Assembly (NCBI GenBank): GCA_963682025.1
Contig: OY821517.1
Span: forward strand, 49,563,162 to 49,627,161
Length of the DNA stretch: 64,000 nucleotides
Origin: Cordilura impudica
Lineage: Eukaryota; Arthropoda; Insecta; Diptera; Scathophagidae
Direction of reading: 5' to 3'
Each line of letters starts with the position of its first letter. Position 1 is the first letter of the stretch. The translations under genes were made by a program, and so were the position numbers. Positions 43,685 to 55,317 of this stretch are shown one piece after another. The notes beneath the pieces were generated by a model. The model ran no database searches. It saw nothing but the letters and a program-made list of their open reading frames with translations, and was not told the origin of the DNA.

Positions 43685-46600
43685 CAGGGACCGTAAATAA
43701 TGATTACTGTTCGTTTTTTTAAATCAAAAAATCAATCACTTAGAACAGACATAAAAACAAATTTATTGCACCATTATTATTATTTTTTACCAATCTTTGC
43801 ATATCCGTCATGATTTTTAAATTTCTGATTTTTTAAGTTTTCTTCAATGGTAATGATTATTTTTGAGTAATAATAAAAAAAAAACAGCCATAATCATTAT
43901 TTTTGAGCAAAAAAAATAAAACTCAAAAATAATCATTATATATGATTTTATTTTTTTCGCTCAAGATAAAACTCACTTTCAATTTACGACTTAACATATG
44001 ATGTACTTACATATTTATATGCATATGTATATATATTTACACCTACATGAATACCCATAATATAATTTGTACTTAATAATTTTGTTACTAAGCGCTTGTT
44101 TTGAAATTCAAAATTTGAATCATTTGTTATAATTGCATTTGTTTTGATTTATATTAATTTTGTTATTAACAGTAGTTTTGAACTTACATACATATGAATG
44201 TACATACGCATGTACATACATATGCATTAGGCATATAACTTTTTAATTTTTTTTGATAATATCATAACTGGCATACCAATTGGAAATATCACGCACCATC
44301 AGTAATATTTGTACAGAACGTGCAATAAAAATTGAACAGGATATAAGTGAATATGGTTTACAGCTGTGTAAAATACTATTACTAACTCGGTCAGTTATAA
44401 GGAATACTCTAAAGTGAGCACAATATTAAAATTAAAATAAATAAGTGAAGGACAAGTAAAATAACAAAATTTACAATTATTTAACATTGTTAATAATACT
44501 GAAATAAAACTTTAAATAAATAAAAGAAAGTTATTAAAATAAAAAATATAAACGAGTGATCAATCTTATCGTGTTTCGAAATGGATCGCAAGCGAAATTT
44601 AACTCCGCGCAATTTTTTTAACTTCAACGTGGAAAAAAATGTTTCTGAATGCAAAATTTGCAAATTAACTTTTACGGGCAACTATGTGTGCAATCTGAAA
44701 CGTCATTTGGAAGCCAAGCACAAAAGTGAATATGAACGCGAATTGGCCGAAAACACAGATGACCAAGTGAGTGAAAAAAAAACAAGTTTTCTGTGACAAT
44801 GGGACAAAACGAAGCCAAAAATGCGTGCATCGACCTGGTGACTGCCGAAAAACTTCCATTGGCTGTCCTAGATTCAAAAGGTTTCAAGACGCTAACAGCA
44901 CAAATATTTAGTGGCTTAGATATGCCGGCTGTAACGTCTAGAAATATAATGAGCTTGGTAGAGGAAAAGTACAATACCGTTAAAGCGGAAATTGTAGCCA
45001 CACTCAAAAACAGAATGCTCTGCCTGAAAATGGACACTACCACAAGATGCAATCGCGGAATCCTCGGCATAAATATTCAATTTATTGAAAACGGTACGAT
45101 TTGTATAAAGACTTTGGGCCTTATAGAGCTGAAGAAATCGCATACATCCCAAAATCTCCATGTTCAAATTCAGTCGATATTAAACGATTTCAATATAAGT
45201 AAAAATCAAATTTATACCATCACCACTGACAATGGTAGAAATATGATTAAAGCAGTGGAGCTATTAAATGAATGCGAAGCTCTTGATGACTGTGAAATAG
45301 TAGCTGAAGAAGATTTGGATGATGAAGAGCTGGTTAAGAATATAAAAATTAATTCAATCAGCTCCATCAAATGTGCAGCACATACACTGCAACTTGCTGT
45401 AAAAGACTTTTTTCAACGCTTGGAATCAGTTAATTTCATTGAAAAAGCGCGGAAAATTGTGAAAGTTTTGAGAACGCCGTCTTATAAGTGTGTAATTTTA
45501 CATACTATTATTATTATTTATTAATAATTCTTTTTTTTACCATGAAAGGTATTTGATAATGGACGAGTCATTACCGCAACCAGTGCTTGATGTTGCAACT
45601 CGTTGGAATTCAACATATCATATGTTGTGAACACACTCCAAAAGTTCGAGGATTTTTGTGAAAGGCACCTTAAAAATTCTATGAAACTCACTTCAGCTGA
45701 GTGGGTGGATTTAAAAAGCCTTATAGAAACTTTGGAACCGGCTTATATAGCAACTGAGAAATTGCAAAGTTGTCAATTATTCATGGGTGATTTTTATAAG
45801 CTGTGATTAGAGCTTAAGCTCACTGTCGCAGCAACAAAAACATCTCTGAGCCACGCTGGTAACGTGGTCATTTGCAGCATCTACTTGGATCCACGAATAA
45901 GAAGAATATTGCTGCAAAAACCGATAAGCCTTATGCTCGCCAGAGCACAGCTTAAGCAGCTATTACTACAAATAATAAATTTGAAAGAAACCGTAAGTAA
46001 ATTTATCTTAGAACTAACGCAAACACAAATTTATATATATATATTTCAGATTAATCCAATACCTGAGCCCTGCTCAAGTAGACCGAAGGCATCGACATCA
46101 TTCGACGCAGAGATCGCATTGCTTTCGCAGGATTCGAACTCCTGCTCCCTCTTGAACGAGTATCTCAATACAATTGAGGTAGCTTCCGATGAGGAAACAG
46201 AAGATGGTTGGCACACTGAAGAGTAACAGAAAGGCTATTCTGAAATTGACAACTATTGTCCAAAGCCAGTTTGCCCAAACAAAAATATTATGAAGTACTG
46301 GGAGGAAACAAAATTTCAATACCCCTAACTGTACCAGTTGGCCAAAGTGGTGCACTCTGTTCCTGCCACACAAGTGAGTGTTGAAAGATCCTTTTCTGCA
46401 TTAAAAACAATGCTAACGGGTTAAAGATGCAACCTATCAGACGAGTCGTTGGCGAAATTACTTTTTGTAAAATTAAATAATAAATAATTAAAAACAAATA
46501 AAATTGATTAAAAAAAAACTTATGAAATAATTTTTAATAATTTTTTTCGCCTTGGTTGGTTCCTCTGGATTTGTTTTATGAGGATATGCAACTATGTTGG

Positions 46601-46843
46601 TAAAAAACCTCACAAAAAAGTCATAAATTGAAAGTGAGTTTTATTTTGAGCGAAAAAAATGAAAATCATATATAATGATTACTTTTGAGTTTTATTCTTT
46701 TTGCTCAAAAATAATGATTATGGCTGATTTTTATTAATATTACTCAAAAATAATCATTACCATTGAAGAAAATCCTTAAAACTCATAATATAATCATTAT
46801 TGTGTAATTTTTATCATAAAACTCATAATGATTACGGTCCCTG
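43685..46843 (+). mobile_element. hAT element, 3159 bp, perfect 8-bp target duplication
   Basis: Ends CAGGGACCGTAA..TTACGGTCCCTG, flanked by ATAAAAAA at 43677-43684 and 46844-46851. Inverted similarity extends over 200-300 bp at each end, including repeated subterminal words AATCATTATTTTTGAG in both orientations (43850-43990 and 46625-46765), likely transposase-binding sites. Contains a BED-type transposase gene with two introns. The perfect duplication and modest gene damage point to a young insertion. Confidence 0.95.
44581..46487 (+). pseudogene. hAT (BED-finger) transposase, lightly damaged, two introns
   Basis: ATG at 44581. N-terminal BED zinc finger: CKICKLTFTGNYVCNLKRHL..H (residues about 24-48). 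RNase H-fold core: MLCLKMDTTTRCNRGILGIN (first D), ITTDNGRNMIKAVELL (second D), KCAAHTLQLAVKDFF. A 61-bp intron (45488-45548, GTGTGT..GAAAG) joins PSYK to YLIMDESLPQPVLDVATRWN; a 57-bp intron (45993-46049, GTAAGT..TTTCAG) joins LKET to INPIPEP. C-terminal dimerisation domain: VPATQVSVERSFSALK. Damage: a frameshift in the A-run near 44775, one near 45625, a stop at about 45806 where W is expected, and stops at 46226 and 46328 and before the C-terminal RCNLSDESL block. Probably inactive but recently so. Confidence 0.9.
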
Positions 46844-47194
46844 ATAAAAAAAACCGAAAATACATTTTTAAATTTTATAACTTTGAAAATAAACGAAAAT
46901 TTATTTTAATGCTACTAAAAATAGTTTCAAAAAGTCTTGCCAAATTCGCAAAGCTTTGCGATTTTGTAATCGAAGTCAAAAACAAACTTCTGTTTTTTGT
47001 AACGTCACGTCAGCGCATATTTTTGCTTCTATTCTTATTTCCTCAGGGTTGATTGTTCTAATTTTTTTAATGAATAAAGTGCTACTTAATTACTATGCAA
47101 ATATAATAAAAGCTTTTTAAAAATATGACTTTTCATTTTTTATTTTTATTTTTTTTCGTACAAATATCACGTCACGTCAAAATGGAAATGCCCA

Positions 47195-48040
47195 TATGCA
47201 TTTTTATGTAAAAATTATCAAAAAAATCATTTTTCACAAAAATTTTAATGTTAATAATTACGTTTCAGTTAAACTAATTAATCTAGAGTAAATTATCTTT
47301 CTAATAAAACAACAAAATCTATTATCGGTTGAAAAACAGATTGATTAAGAAAATCGAGCTCACATTTTTAAGGACATTGAAATAATTTACAACAACAAGA
47401 TTTTGTATTCTCCTGATCCCAAAATGATCTTATGTAAAGTATTTTGCATCTCGTCTATTGATATGCCGTTCTAAATTAATGCCAAAACGGTACGTATTTT
47501 TTAGCACTATCTTCAATTTCACTTTTTTAAAAATTGTGTTCAAGAATTTATTGAAATCAACGATGGGACTTCAAGGTCTTATTAACAAAATATATGTGAT
47601 TAAAAATGCCAAATATTGTAGTATCCTGTTCTTAATTTGCCGAGAGCAGCGTTTTTATTTCAGCGGTTTTGAAGAAAAATATGATTTTTCAACTGTTAGG
47701 CTACATCTTTTTGGTGTTTTCATATTTCAAGTATATTTTGTCAAAATATTATACTACTTGAAATAAGTTCTCAATCCTGTAAATTAAGGTTAAATTGAAA
47801 CACCATAAATTGTTTCCGTTTAAGGTAAAACATCAAATTTAAAGATATTAAAATTTTTTTAAAACAAAATATCAAAATAATATATATTTGTGTAAGGATT
47901 TCGATAAAACTTGTTGATAATATTTTAATAATTCCAAAATATAATATTCTGGACTTATTTTCTGAAATTAACCCGTGGGGTACTCAAAATGTGTCGTAGT
48001 TTTAATTTTTTTTCAGAATTATTATATTCATATAAAGATA
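47195..48040. other. Unassigned A+T-rich DNA
   Basis: The 102-codon frame at 47458-47766 is hydrophobic and low complexity with no family resemblance. Nothing else supported. Confidence 0.4.
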
Positions 48041-48229
48041 CTAGCTGGACCCGGCAAACGTTGTTTTGCCCTCAATGAATTTTTTATTTTAGTTAGAATC
48101 TGTATATACCTACAATATAAAAAAACGTGTGTGCATTTGTTATTGTTATCATGTTTTATTTATGAAAATGAAAATAAATATTTATTGTAACATATAAGAA
48201 TGACCAATATATTTCTATTATTGTAATGC

Positions 48230-49520
48230 TAAAAAGATTGAACAATATTTTGAGTTCCATTATTCTCGCAGTAAATGAATAAATTTGCTGTCCGACACGG
48301 GAACATGCTACATATAGTTGCTCGTGGGAAAAACAACTGTTTTCGAGGTCCAAACCACATATTTGCAATAATTGTCCTTGAGATTTATTAATGGTCATAG
48401 CAAAGCCCAATCTGTTCGAAAATTGCAATCTTTTGAATGTTATCGGTGTGTCGGTAGGAATCATAGGAATTCTTGGCAGCAAAACATGTTCTCCTTTAAA
48501 TTTTCCTATGAGAATTGTGGCCCCAATAACATTGGGCATTATTCTCTCAACAATTTACCTGGTTCCTTCACATAGTCTCGGAGCGTTGAGGTTACGTAGC
48601 AAAATTATTGGAGAACCCACTTCTAATTTTAATAAATGTGGTGGTAGACCGGGCACATCAAGTGAATTCAAAAATTCTGTTGGATAATTGACTGCTTCAT
48701 TTTCTTCAACAACACTATCCATAGATTTTAAAGAAAACGTTTCGGAATCAGTCATGTACTTAATAACAACATTAATATTATCGACATCGACATTTTTTGT
48801 GGCAAAAATAGCTCTTTCACTTAACCGATCATGGTTACGATATTGATTTTGAATGTCGGGGAACACATTTTCAATTAATTCATCGCGTGACGATATGAAT
48901 TGACAAAAATCTTGTGGATATTTTCATAGTTTGACTGGTTGGGTTAATATTGATTTTACCATTACCAAGATCAAGTAGTTGTTTTGAAAAGTGGTCAGCC
49001 GTTGGACCATTTTGTAATCGTACTCGCAAGTTTATTGTTAATTTTATAGTTTGAACGCTACTCCATAATGTTGATGATTTTCAGCAGGTATTTATTTCGT
49101 CAGCATAGGTTGATTTTGGTATGAATGGCAATGTTTGACGAAAATCTCCAGATAATAAAATGAGAGCTTCACCAAAATGTCTTTCATTGCCTTTCAAATA
49201 TTTTAAAGTTCTATGTAATACTTCTAAGGAATATTTGTGAGCCATGTTAGATTCATCCCAAATAATAATATTGCATTTTTGCATAACTTTTGCCATACCG
49301 GAATGTTTTTTGATATTACATACGGCATTCTCATTTGTTTGTACGTTTAACGGTGATTTGAGTGCTGAATGAGTTGTACGACCACCATGCAATAATGTTG
49401 CGGCTATTTCGGACAAAGCAATAGCCAATGCAATTTTTCCTTCCTTTTTGGTTAGAATATTTGTATATAAAATCGTTTGCGAAATTTGTAACTTATAAAA
49501 TTTAAATAAATTTGACAACT
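48230..49520 (-). pseudogene. PIF1-type Helitron helicase, partial
   Basis: Superfamily 1B DNA helicase that unwinds the Helitron strand during rolling-circle transposition. From the minus strand: EIAATLLHGGRTTHSALKSP (49410s), motif II IIIWDESNMAHKYSLEVLHR, motif III LLSGDFRQTLPFIPKSTYAD. After a gap or frameshift (49080-48866): YPTEFLNSLDVPGLPPHLLK, GSPIILLRNLNAPRLCEGTR; and after another (48539-48270): ATILIGKFKGEHVLLPRIPM, RLGFAMTINKSQGQLLQICG, SHEQLYVACSRV, the C-terminal helicase motifs. Walker A is not visible (only the region after it), and the Rep domain is gone. At least three frameshifts. Confidence 0.88.
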
Positions 49521-50542
49521 CATTATTTTTCGAACGCCAGCGCCATCTACCGGGTCCATGTACATGTATATGTACATTCCTAGTTTCAGTAAAATCGCAC
49601 CGTAAATAAGAATATTCGAAATAACTTGAGCCCAGCGCTACCTATCGGATCCATTTATACATACAAAAATTTCTTACGACGAAACATACATACATTCTGA
49701 ATTGCAGTCAGATCGCACTGAAAATAGGAATTTTGTTTATAACTTGACCCCAAAGCGTTAAAACTAAAAACACAGAAGAACTGCAACCGAACCTATGGTG
49801 CAAATCTTAGCTCGACAGGTCTTATGGTTCCAGAGATAATTCGTTACAAACAAATGCACCAACATTTTTATATACATACTACCGTACCCTTTTTAGAAGT
49901 ACCTGTCTAAAAAGAAATTTTCTTAAATTTCAATTAATATTATGGGTAAACCCCTTAACTACCTTATTCTTTTTTAAACTACCTGTCTAAAATGACGTCA
50001 AAATGACGTTTAAACGTAATTTCGCTTGTAATGTTAATGCCGTATACAACAAAATTTCAGGGCTCTGGTTATCATAGAACTCCAGATATATGATATTAAA
50101 AATTCACTTTGTATGGGAGGTGCTACACCCACTTGAGATATAAAAAAAAAATATAGCTGTTGTCCGATTCTCAGACCTACCCAATATGCACACAAAATTT
50201 CATGAGAATTGGTCGAGCCGTTTCGGAGGAGTTTAACTTCAAAAACTCACTTTGCAGTGGCCTGCTCCCGCCCATTTTTGGCAAGACTATTTAAATTCAT
50301 ACTCCTACATTTGAAACAAAATTTCAAGTACTCCAAATATAGAAAAAATTTGAAAAGAAAAAAATTAAAAAAAAAAATTTTAAAAAAGAAAATATTGAAA
50401 GAGAAAAAATTTAAAATAAAAATAAAAAAAAGTTAAAAAAAATTTAAAAAAAAAATTAAAAAAAAAATTAAAAAAAAATTTAATTTAAAAAAAAAAAAAA
50501 AAACAAAAATAAAAAAAATAAAAAAAAGGAGGAGTTTAACTT

Positions 50543-50906
50543 CTTATATATAAAATTCTCGTGTCGCGGTCTCTGTAATTGAACTCCTCCGAAACGGCTT
50601 GACCGATTCTCATGAAATTTTGTGTGGATATTGGGTAGGTCTCAGAAACGGACAACAGGTATTTTTTTTTTGATATCTCGAGTTGGCGTGGCACTTATGG
50701 CTATCATAGTACTCCAGATATCTGATTTTAAAAGTTCACTTTGTATGGGGGGTACCCCTCCCAGTGGCCCTATTAAAAAAAGAAATAGACGTTGTCCGAT
50801 TCTCAGACCTACCCAACATGCGCACAAAATTTCATGAGGATCGGTCGAGCCGTTTCGGCGGAATTTAACCAAAACACCGCGACAAAAGAATTTTATATAT
50901 AAGAGA
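50543..50906. repeat. Palindromic segment: two opposed Helitron 5' ends
   Basis: CTTATATATAAAATTCTCGT (50543) and its complement at the other side (50884-50903) are inverted. Inside, GAACTCCTCCGAAACGGCTT and the CCGATTCTCA..CCTACCCAACAT block are also mirrored (50578-50650 against 50785-50870). The centre holds a CTTTGTATGGGGGGTACCCC stretch. The partial single-sided copy at 50060-50240 shows that the arm is itself repetitive. Confidence 0.8.
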
Positions 50907-50999
50907 TATATTCATATGAAGATATATCGAGGGCTTGTATTCAAAAAGTGCTATTGACATTTGACAGTTATATTAATTTTTGATTTCAAATTGTTCTCT

Positions 51000-51545
51000 G
51001 ATATAACTGCGATATATTTCACTAGGAAACGCAAAGAGTGTTTTCTACCACAAGCCAATATTATATTCGACAACAATTCCATCCGGGGAGCAAGGAAAAA
51101 GTTAAATATCTAGGTGTTATAATAGATCCCGAAATAAAGTTCAAAGACCACATACCGTATATAACAGACAGAATTAACATGCTAACACGAATACTATATC
51201 CATTCATAAATAGGAATTCTAGACTAAGCATTATGAAATAAAAAATTAATTTTAAAGTAAATTTTCCATGCTGTCATATTTTATGCAGCTCCTGTTTGGT
51301 CTACAAGTACGAGTTGTCATTTACAAAAATTGCAAGCATTGCAAAATAAATTACTGAAACTAATGTATAATCTTCCATGTTTTTTTTTTTCGATTGAGTG
51401 ACTCCATACGCTTGCTGGTATAGAATTAGTTAAAGAGAAAATTAGTAAAATTACTGAAAATTGTAATAAGATGCCTGAATTTTGGTTATGATCATATTAA
51501 TGAGCTCGCTTATCGTATATAGTTAAGTAGGATAAGACGATTCCG
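51000..51545 (+). pseudogene. LINE RT C-terminal fragment
   Basis: 51038-51240 reads KVKYLGVIIDPEIKFKDHIP followed by RINMLTRILYPFINRNSRLS, the post-RT block of I/Jockey-type LINEs. Shifted frames continue with YAAPVW.TSTSCHLQKLQAL, QNKLLKLMYNLP and LAGIELVKEKISKI up to about 51535. Truncated at both ends; the right end coincides with the first TCGCGGGTGCAAC motif. Confidence 0.8.
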
Positions 51546-52124
51546 TATTCGCGGGTGCAACATTTAGACTCACTGAAGGATTCTTACCAAGAAAATAAAA
51601 ACTCTTTTTAAAGAAATGACTGGTCGCTGGATTACATTGTAATCTGTTTTACAAAAATTAGTATAAAAAACCCGCTATCGCGGGTGCAACGAAATCGGCC
51701 CACCATTAAAGGTCATGAAGCTAGAATGAAAAAAGTCTGTTAATTATGGAATATTTATTAAATTATTTTTACGTTCTTTAAAAGAATACAAAACAAACTA
51801 ATTATTAACTTAAATAAAATTATTAAAAGAAATAAATATTATAAATTATTCACTTTTTATCCAGTCACGGGTGCAACGTAAAATTATCGCGGGTGCAACA
51901 CGTCTCACTGTAGTGAATATAAACATTTCCATGTAACTTTAAATTAAAGATATGATATCATAGATTCTATATCACTAATTAGCACTTTTCTATGTAACTT
52001 AAATAAATTATTTATTTGGAATAGTCGGCGATTTATCAGCCTTTAGATTCATCTTCAGAATCGCTGTAAACATCAGAAACGCGTAACTTTTGCGTAACTT
52101 TTTTTTTTAACTTTTCTATGTTTT

Positions 52125-55100
52125 TATACCCTCCACTCCAGTGTGCAGAGGGTATATATAAGTTTGTCATTCCGTTTGTAAAAATTAGAAAAAAAATTTT
52201 GGACCAAATAAAATATATATATTTGTGATCCTTATAACAACCGGAGTTGATATAGCGATGTCCGTCTATCCGTCTGTCCGTCTGTGGAAATCACGATGAC
52301 GGCATCAATCGGGCAGCTAGGGTGCCCGTTGACATAAAAAGTGATTCATTAACATCCTGAAAAGTTTGCTATTTAAAATCGTCCAAATCGATCGATTAGG
52401 GCTTGAGATTTGAATGAAGAACTAAAAAAAGTCTTGAAAAATATAATTTTCTATGTTGTTCTTGTCACGATCACGCCCTGAATAATGCAGCTACAGTGAG
52501 AATGATTCACCAAATTCATGGGAAGATTTCTGTTTCAAAATTCATTAAAATCGGTGGAACAGGTCCAGGGAAATCTCTGAAAAAGTAAAAAAAAAATGAA
52601 AAATATGATGTTTCTATATTGTTCTTGTTGTTATTCTAAATGTTGTGTTGTTTTCATAGCTGGACTTGTTGTTTTTGTGGTCGTTGTGGTAATAATATAA
52701 TAAAAACTAACCCTTTGTACATTTTTTTATTAACTCTGATAAAAAAAATTTAAAAGTTTCCATTGTTTTGGCATCACTCTAAAAATTTGTTAGATCATTT
52801 CTGTTATTACCACGAGCCTGTCTGCAAAATTTCAGACCGAATCGCTCACGGAAAATTGGTTAAAATCGATCCAAAATTTTTTCGCCAAGCAGACACTACG
52901 AGTTAAATAATGCAAATAATGCTAAAATGCCTAGTTGTTAATAAAAAAAAAAAAATAATGTAAATATAGCAAAAAAAATTTATGTATAAATTTATTTATA
53001 AATTTATATAAACATATTAAATAATACAAATAATATACATATATTATATATGTACATATATCCATAACAACTGCATGTTAGAAATAAATCGGTATATTAT
53101 TTTATTTACATAAAATTCTGTAATATTTTGTTGTGGGGAAAATACAATTCTTTTGCATTAACAGAGTGTCACTTCATTATGCTCAGCGTGACTATGCCAC
53201 AGTAGATGGCACCACGATTTTTGTTTGTTCTAATTAGCTTTGCAATAGTTATTTCTATTTTAACATGAATGTTAATATTTTCAACTGGATATCATACAGA
53301 ACAATGTTATGAGTATACACGGGCTGGTATTTTATTTCATACGTGTTTTCATTTTGGCATTTTAACTTTTTGTTGTCTTTACAAAATAGAGTTACCGAGT
53401 TCATCAATGAGTTTTTTGCTTTCGAAACAATTCTACATAGTTATATAGAATTATTACTCTGCTTTACCTACAAAATATCTGATTGCGTTCACATCTAATT
53501 TTTAAAAATTTTTTATAATTACTAAAGCATTATTATTCACATAAATACAAAATTGCACTTTTTAAATTTTCCATTCAAATTTAAGAAAATATCAATTCTA
53601 AAAACTGGAATTAAAAATTTCCAATTATAAATTACAATTAATTGAATTTCAAAAAATCATATCAAAACGTCGGAAATTATAATTTCAAATTTAGAAGACA
53701 TCAATTGCATCTTTAATATATAAATTTTATGCGTTAAACACAAATTGAAATTCCAAAAAAAAAAAAAAAAACACCAAAATACCTATGTTTACATTTAAAA
53801 AATTTTTACATTTAAAAAAAATATTGACATTCAGAAGAAATTAATAGCTTTTCAGTACCGCGATTCAGTAACTTCTTTTAACGATAGTCGAATCGTTAAA
53901 AAAAGAAAATCGCAAAATTATCAGTAAAATTTTTAAACGATATTCGCTATTGTTAAACTCAGCTGTTGTTGTTATCTAAACGACAACCATTTTTGTGTTG
54001 TTTATTCAATGGATAAAAACTTAAATTTTTAGGTTGAAATGTCGTCATACATAAATAAAAATCATAAAATAGTAAAAATATTTTGCTTTTATTAAAAAAC
54101 TTTTTTATATAAATAAAAAAATTAATTTGCATATTCAATTCATAATTTCATTTTAAAATAAATAAACAGAAATATTAGTAAAAAAAATAAAGATATTAAA
54201 CATAAACATAAAATCATCCTGTCAAACACGAAGTAATTTGTTTTTTTCTATTCTTCTTTGTGTTTTTCGGTTATTTTGACAGAGATGCCACTCGTTTACA
54301 ATTTAAAGAAATAGAAAAATAGATTTGTCGACTGTCGTTAAGATGTATGTACTTAGTGAATTACTTAATCCTTAGTGCAAACAACAATAGCTATCGATAT
54401 ATTTTGCGATTGTCGCATCGTTGAAATTTACAGAATCACACTACAGAAAACATTAATTTAAATTCAATGAATTTTAGAAAACCTCAAATGATATTTAAGA
54501 ATTGCGAACATAAAAATTGTTACATAAATAAACGCAATTTGATGAGAATGTTATTTATACATATATTATTTTTCACAATTTTTTTTTGGAAAATAAAGAT
54601 AACAAATTATTTTATTTAAAATGTTTGGGACATTTGGTTTTTTGCGTTTGGCATCCCTAATTTAATTATTTATTATTATAAATTTATTCTCTATGTTTTC
54701 CAAATATGGCAATATTTTAATAAAAAAATTGAGAGAACTTTTTTTTTGGTTATTATTTTGTTACTGCAAAGGAGAAATATTTGGCCGCAAAGGAGAAATA
54801 TTTGGCCAGTTAAAAGAAACCATACAGCCATCTCCAATTAGCACGATTTAATGCATATAGCCACCCTGCGCAACCATTACCTTTGCAATGGAGGTTAGAG
54901 CGAGCTATTTAATTAGCAAAAACTCAATTAAACGAGAAGTTATTTCATTAACCGGAAACGCATGCATATAGGTATATAACCTAAATGCATGCCGATCAGC
55001 AACCACGATGACCAAAAAGCAAACACCGAAATAAATCCGAAATAATAGAAAAGACGAAAACCAACCCAAAGAATTTGCTGAAATAATTTGGTATTAAGTT

Positions 55101-55205
55101 TAACAAATTGTTTACTTTTTCATTTACATTTATTATCAAGACTCAAACCGAGGTGGAGGGTATCAAAGATTCGGCACAGCCGAATTTAACACTCTTACTT
55201 GTTTT
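52125..55205 (+). repeat. Family B-like ends around 3 kb of A+T-rich DNA
   Basis: 52125-52310 matches the family B start (TATACCCTCCACTCCAGTGT, TTTGTAAAAATTAG, GTCCGTCTATCCGTCTGTCC). 55090-55205 matches its end (GGTGGAGGGTATCAAAGATT, CGGCACAGCCGAATTTAACA, CTCTTACTTGT). The 2.8 kb between holds no gene I can support: a 22-bp duplication GCAAAGGAGAAATATTTGGC at 54769-54810, several AT-rich segments, and an A-run at 53757-53771. It may be one long family member or two ends separated by insertions. Confidence 0.5.
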
Positions 55206-55317
55206 TAGTAGCAGTTGTCAAAACTAATTTGCTTTTCAAATTAGACTTCAACGTTCGTGCAACACAAATGCTCTTACACTCCTCAAATTAAAAAAAATTG
55301 TTTTGATTGAATGGCTG

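Larger units (their letters stand above)
41539..47194 (+). mobile_element. Unclassified DNA-transposon-like element A with nested hAT
   Basis: Proposed extent: 14 of 15 matching bases at inverted ends (41539-41553 and 47180-47194), a transposase-like gene (41896-43513), and CGTCACGTCA motifs at 41885, about 43631-43660 (three tandem variants), 47003 and 47170. A hAT element (43685-46843) with perfect duplication lies inside; without it the element is about 2.5 kb. Ends are an inference; the gene and motifs are seen directly. Confidence 0.45.
48041..50906 (-). mobile_element. Helitron with PIF1 helicase remnant
   Basis: On the minus strand: TCTCTTATATATAAAATTC start (from 50906) preceded by A; 3' end with hairpin GGCAAA..GTTTGCC followed by GGGTCCAGCTAG (complement of 48041-48069) and then T. 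A PIF1-like helicase fragment (48230-49520) lies between. The HUH replication-initiator (Rep) part is absent, so the copy is deleted. Near the 5' end is a palindromic segment (50543-50906) made of two opposed Helitron starts, and an A-rich run (50340-50527). CAGCGCCATCTACCGGGTCC (49537) and a variant at 49633 mark a two-unit repeat. Confidence 0.75.

Noticed and set aside
44672..45167. 132- and 83-codon minus-strand frames in the hAT gene
   Set aside because: Antisense of the BED-finger transposase exons.
47458..47766. 102-codon frame as a membrane protein gene
   Set aside because: Phenylalanine/isoleucine/lysine-rich translation of A+T-rich DNA, no homologous features or conserved context.
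48372..48687. Plus-strand frames over the helicase region
   Set aside because: Shadows of the minus-strand PIF1 helicase, whose motifs are unmistakable.
50209..50436. Lysine-rich 75-codon frame
   Set aside because: Derived from the A-rich low-complexity run at 50340-50527.
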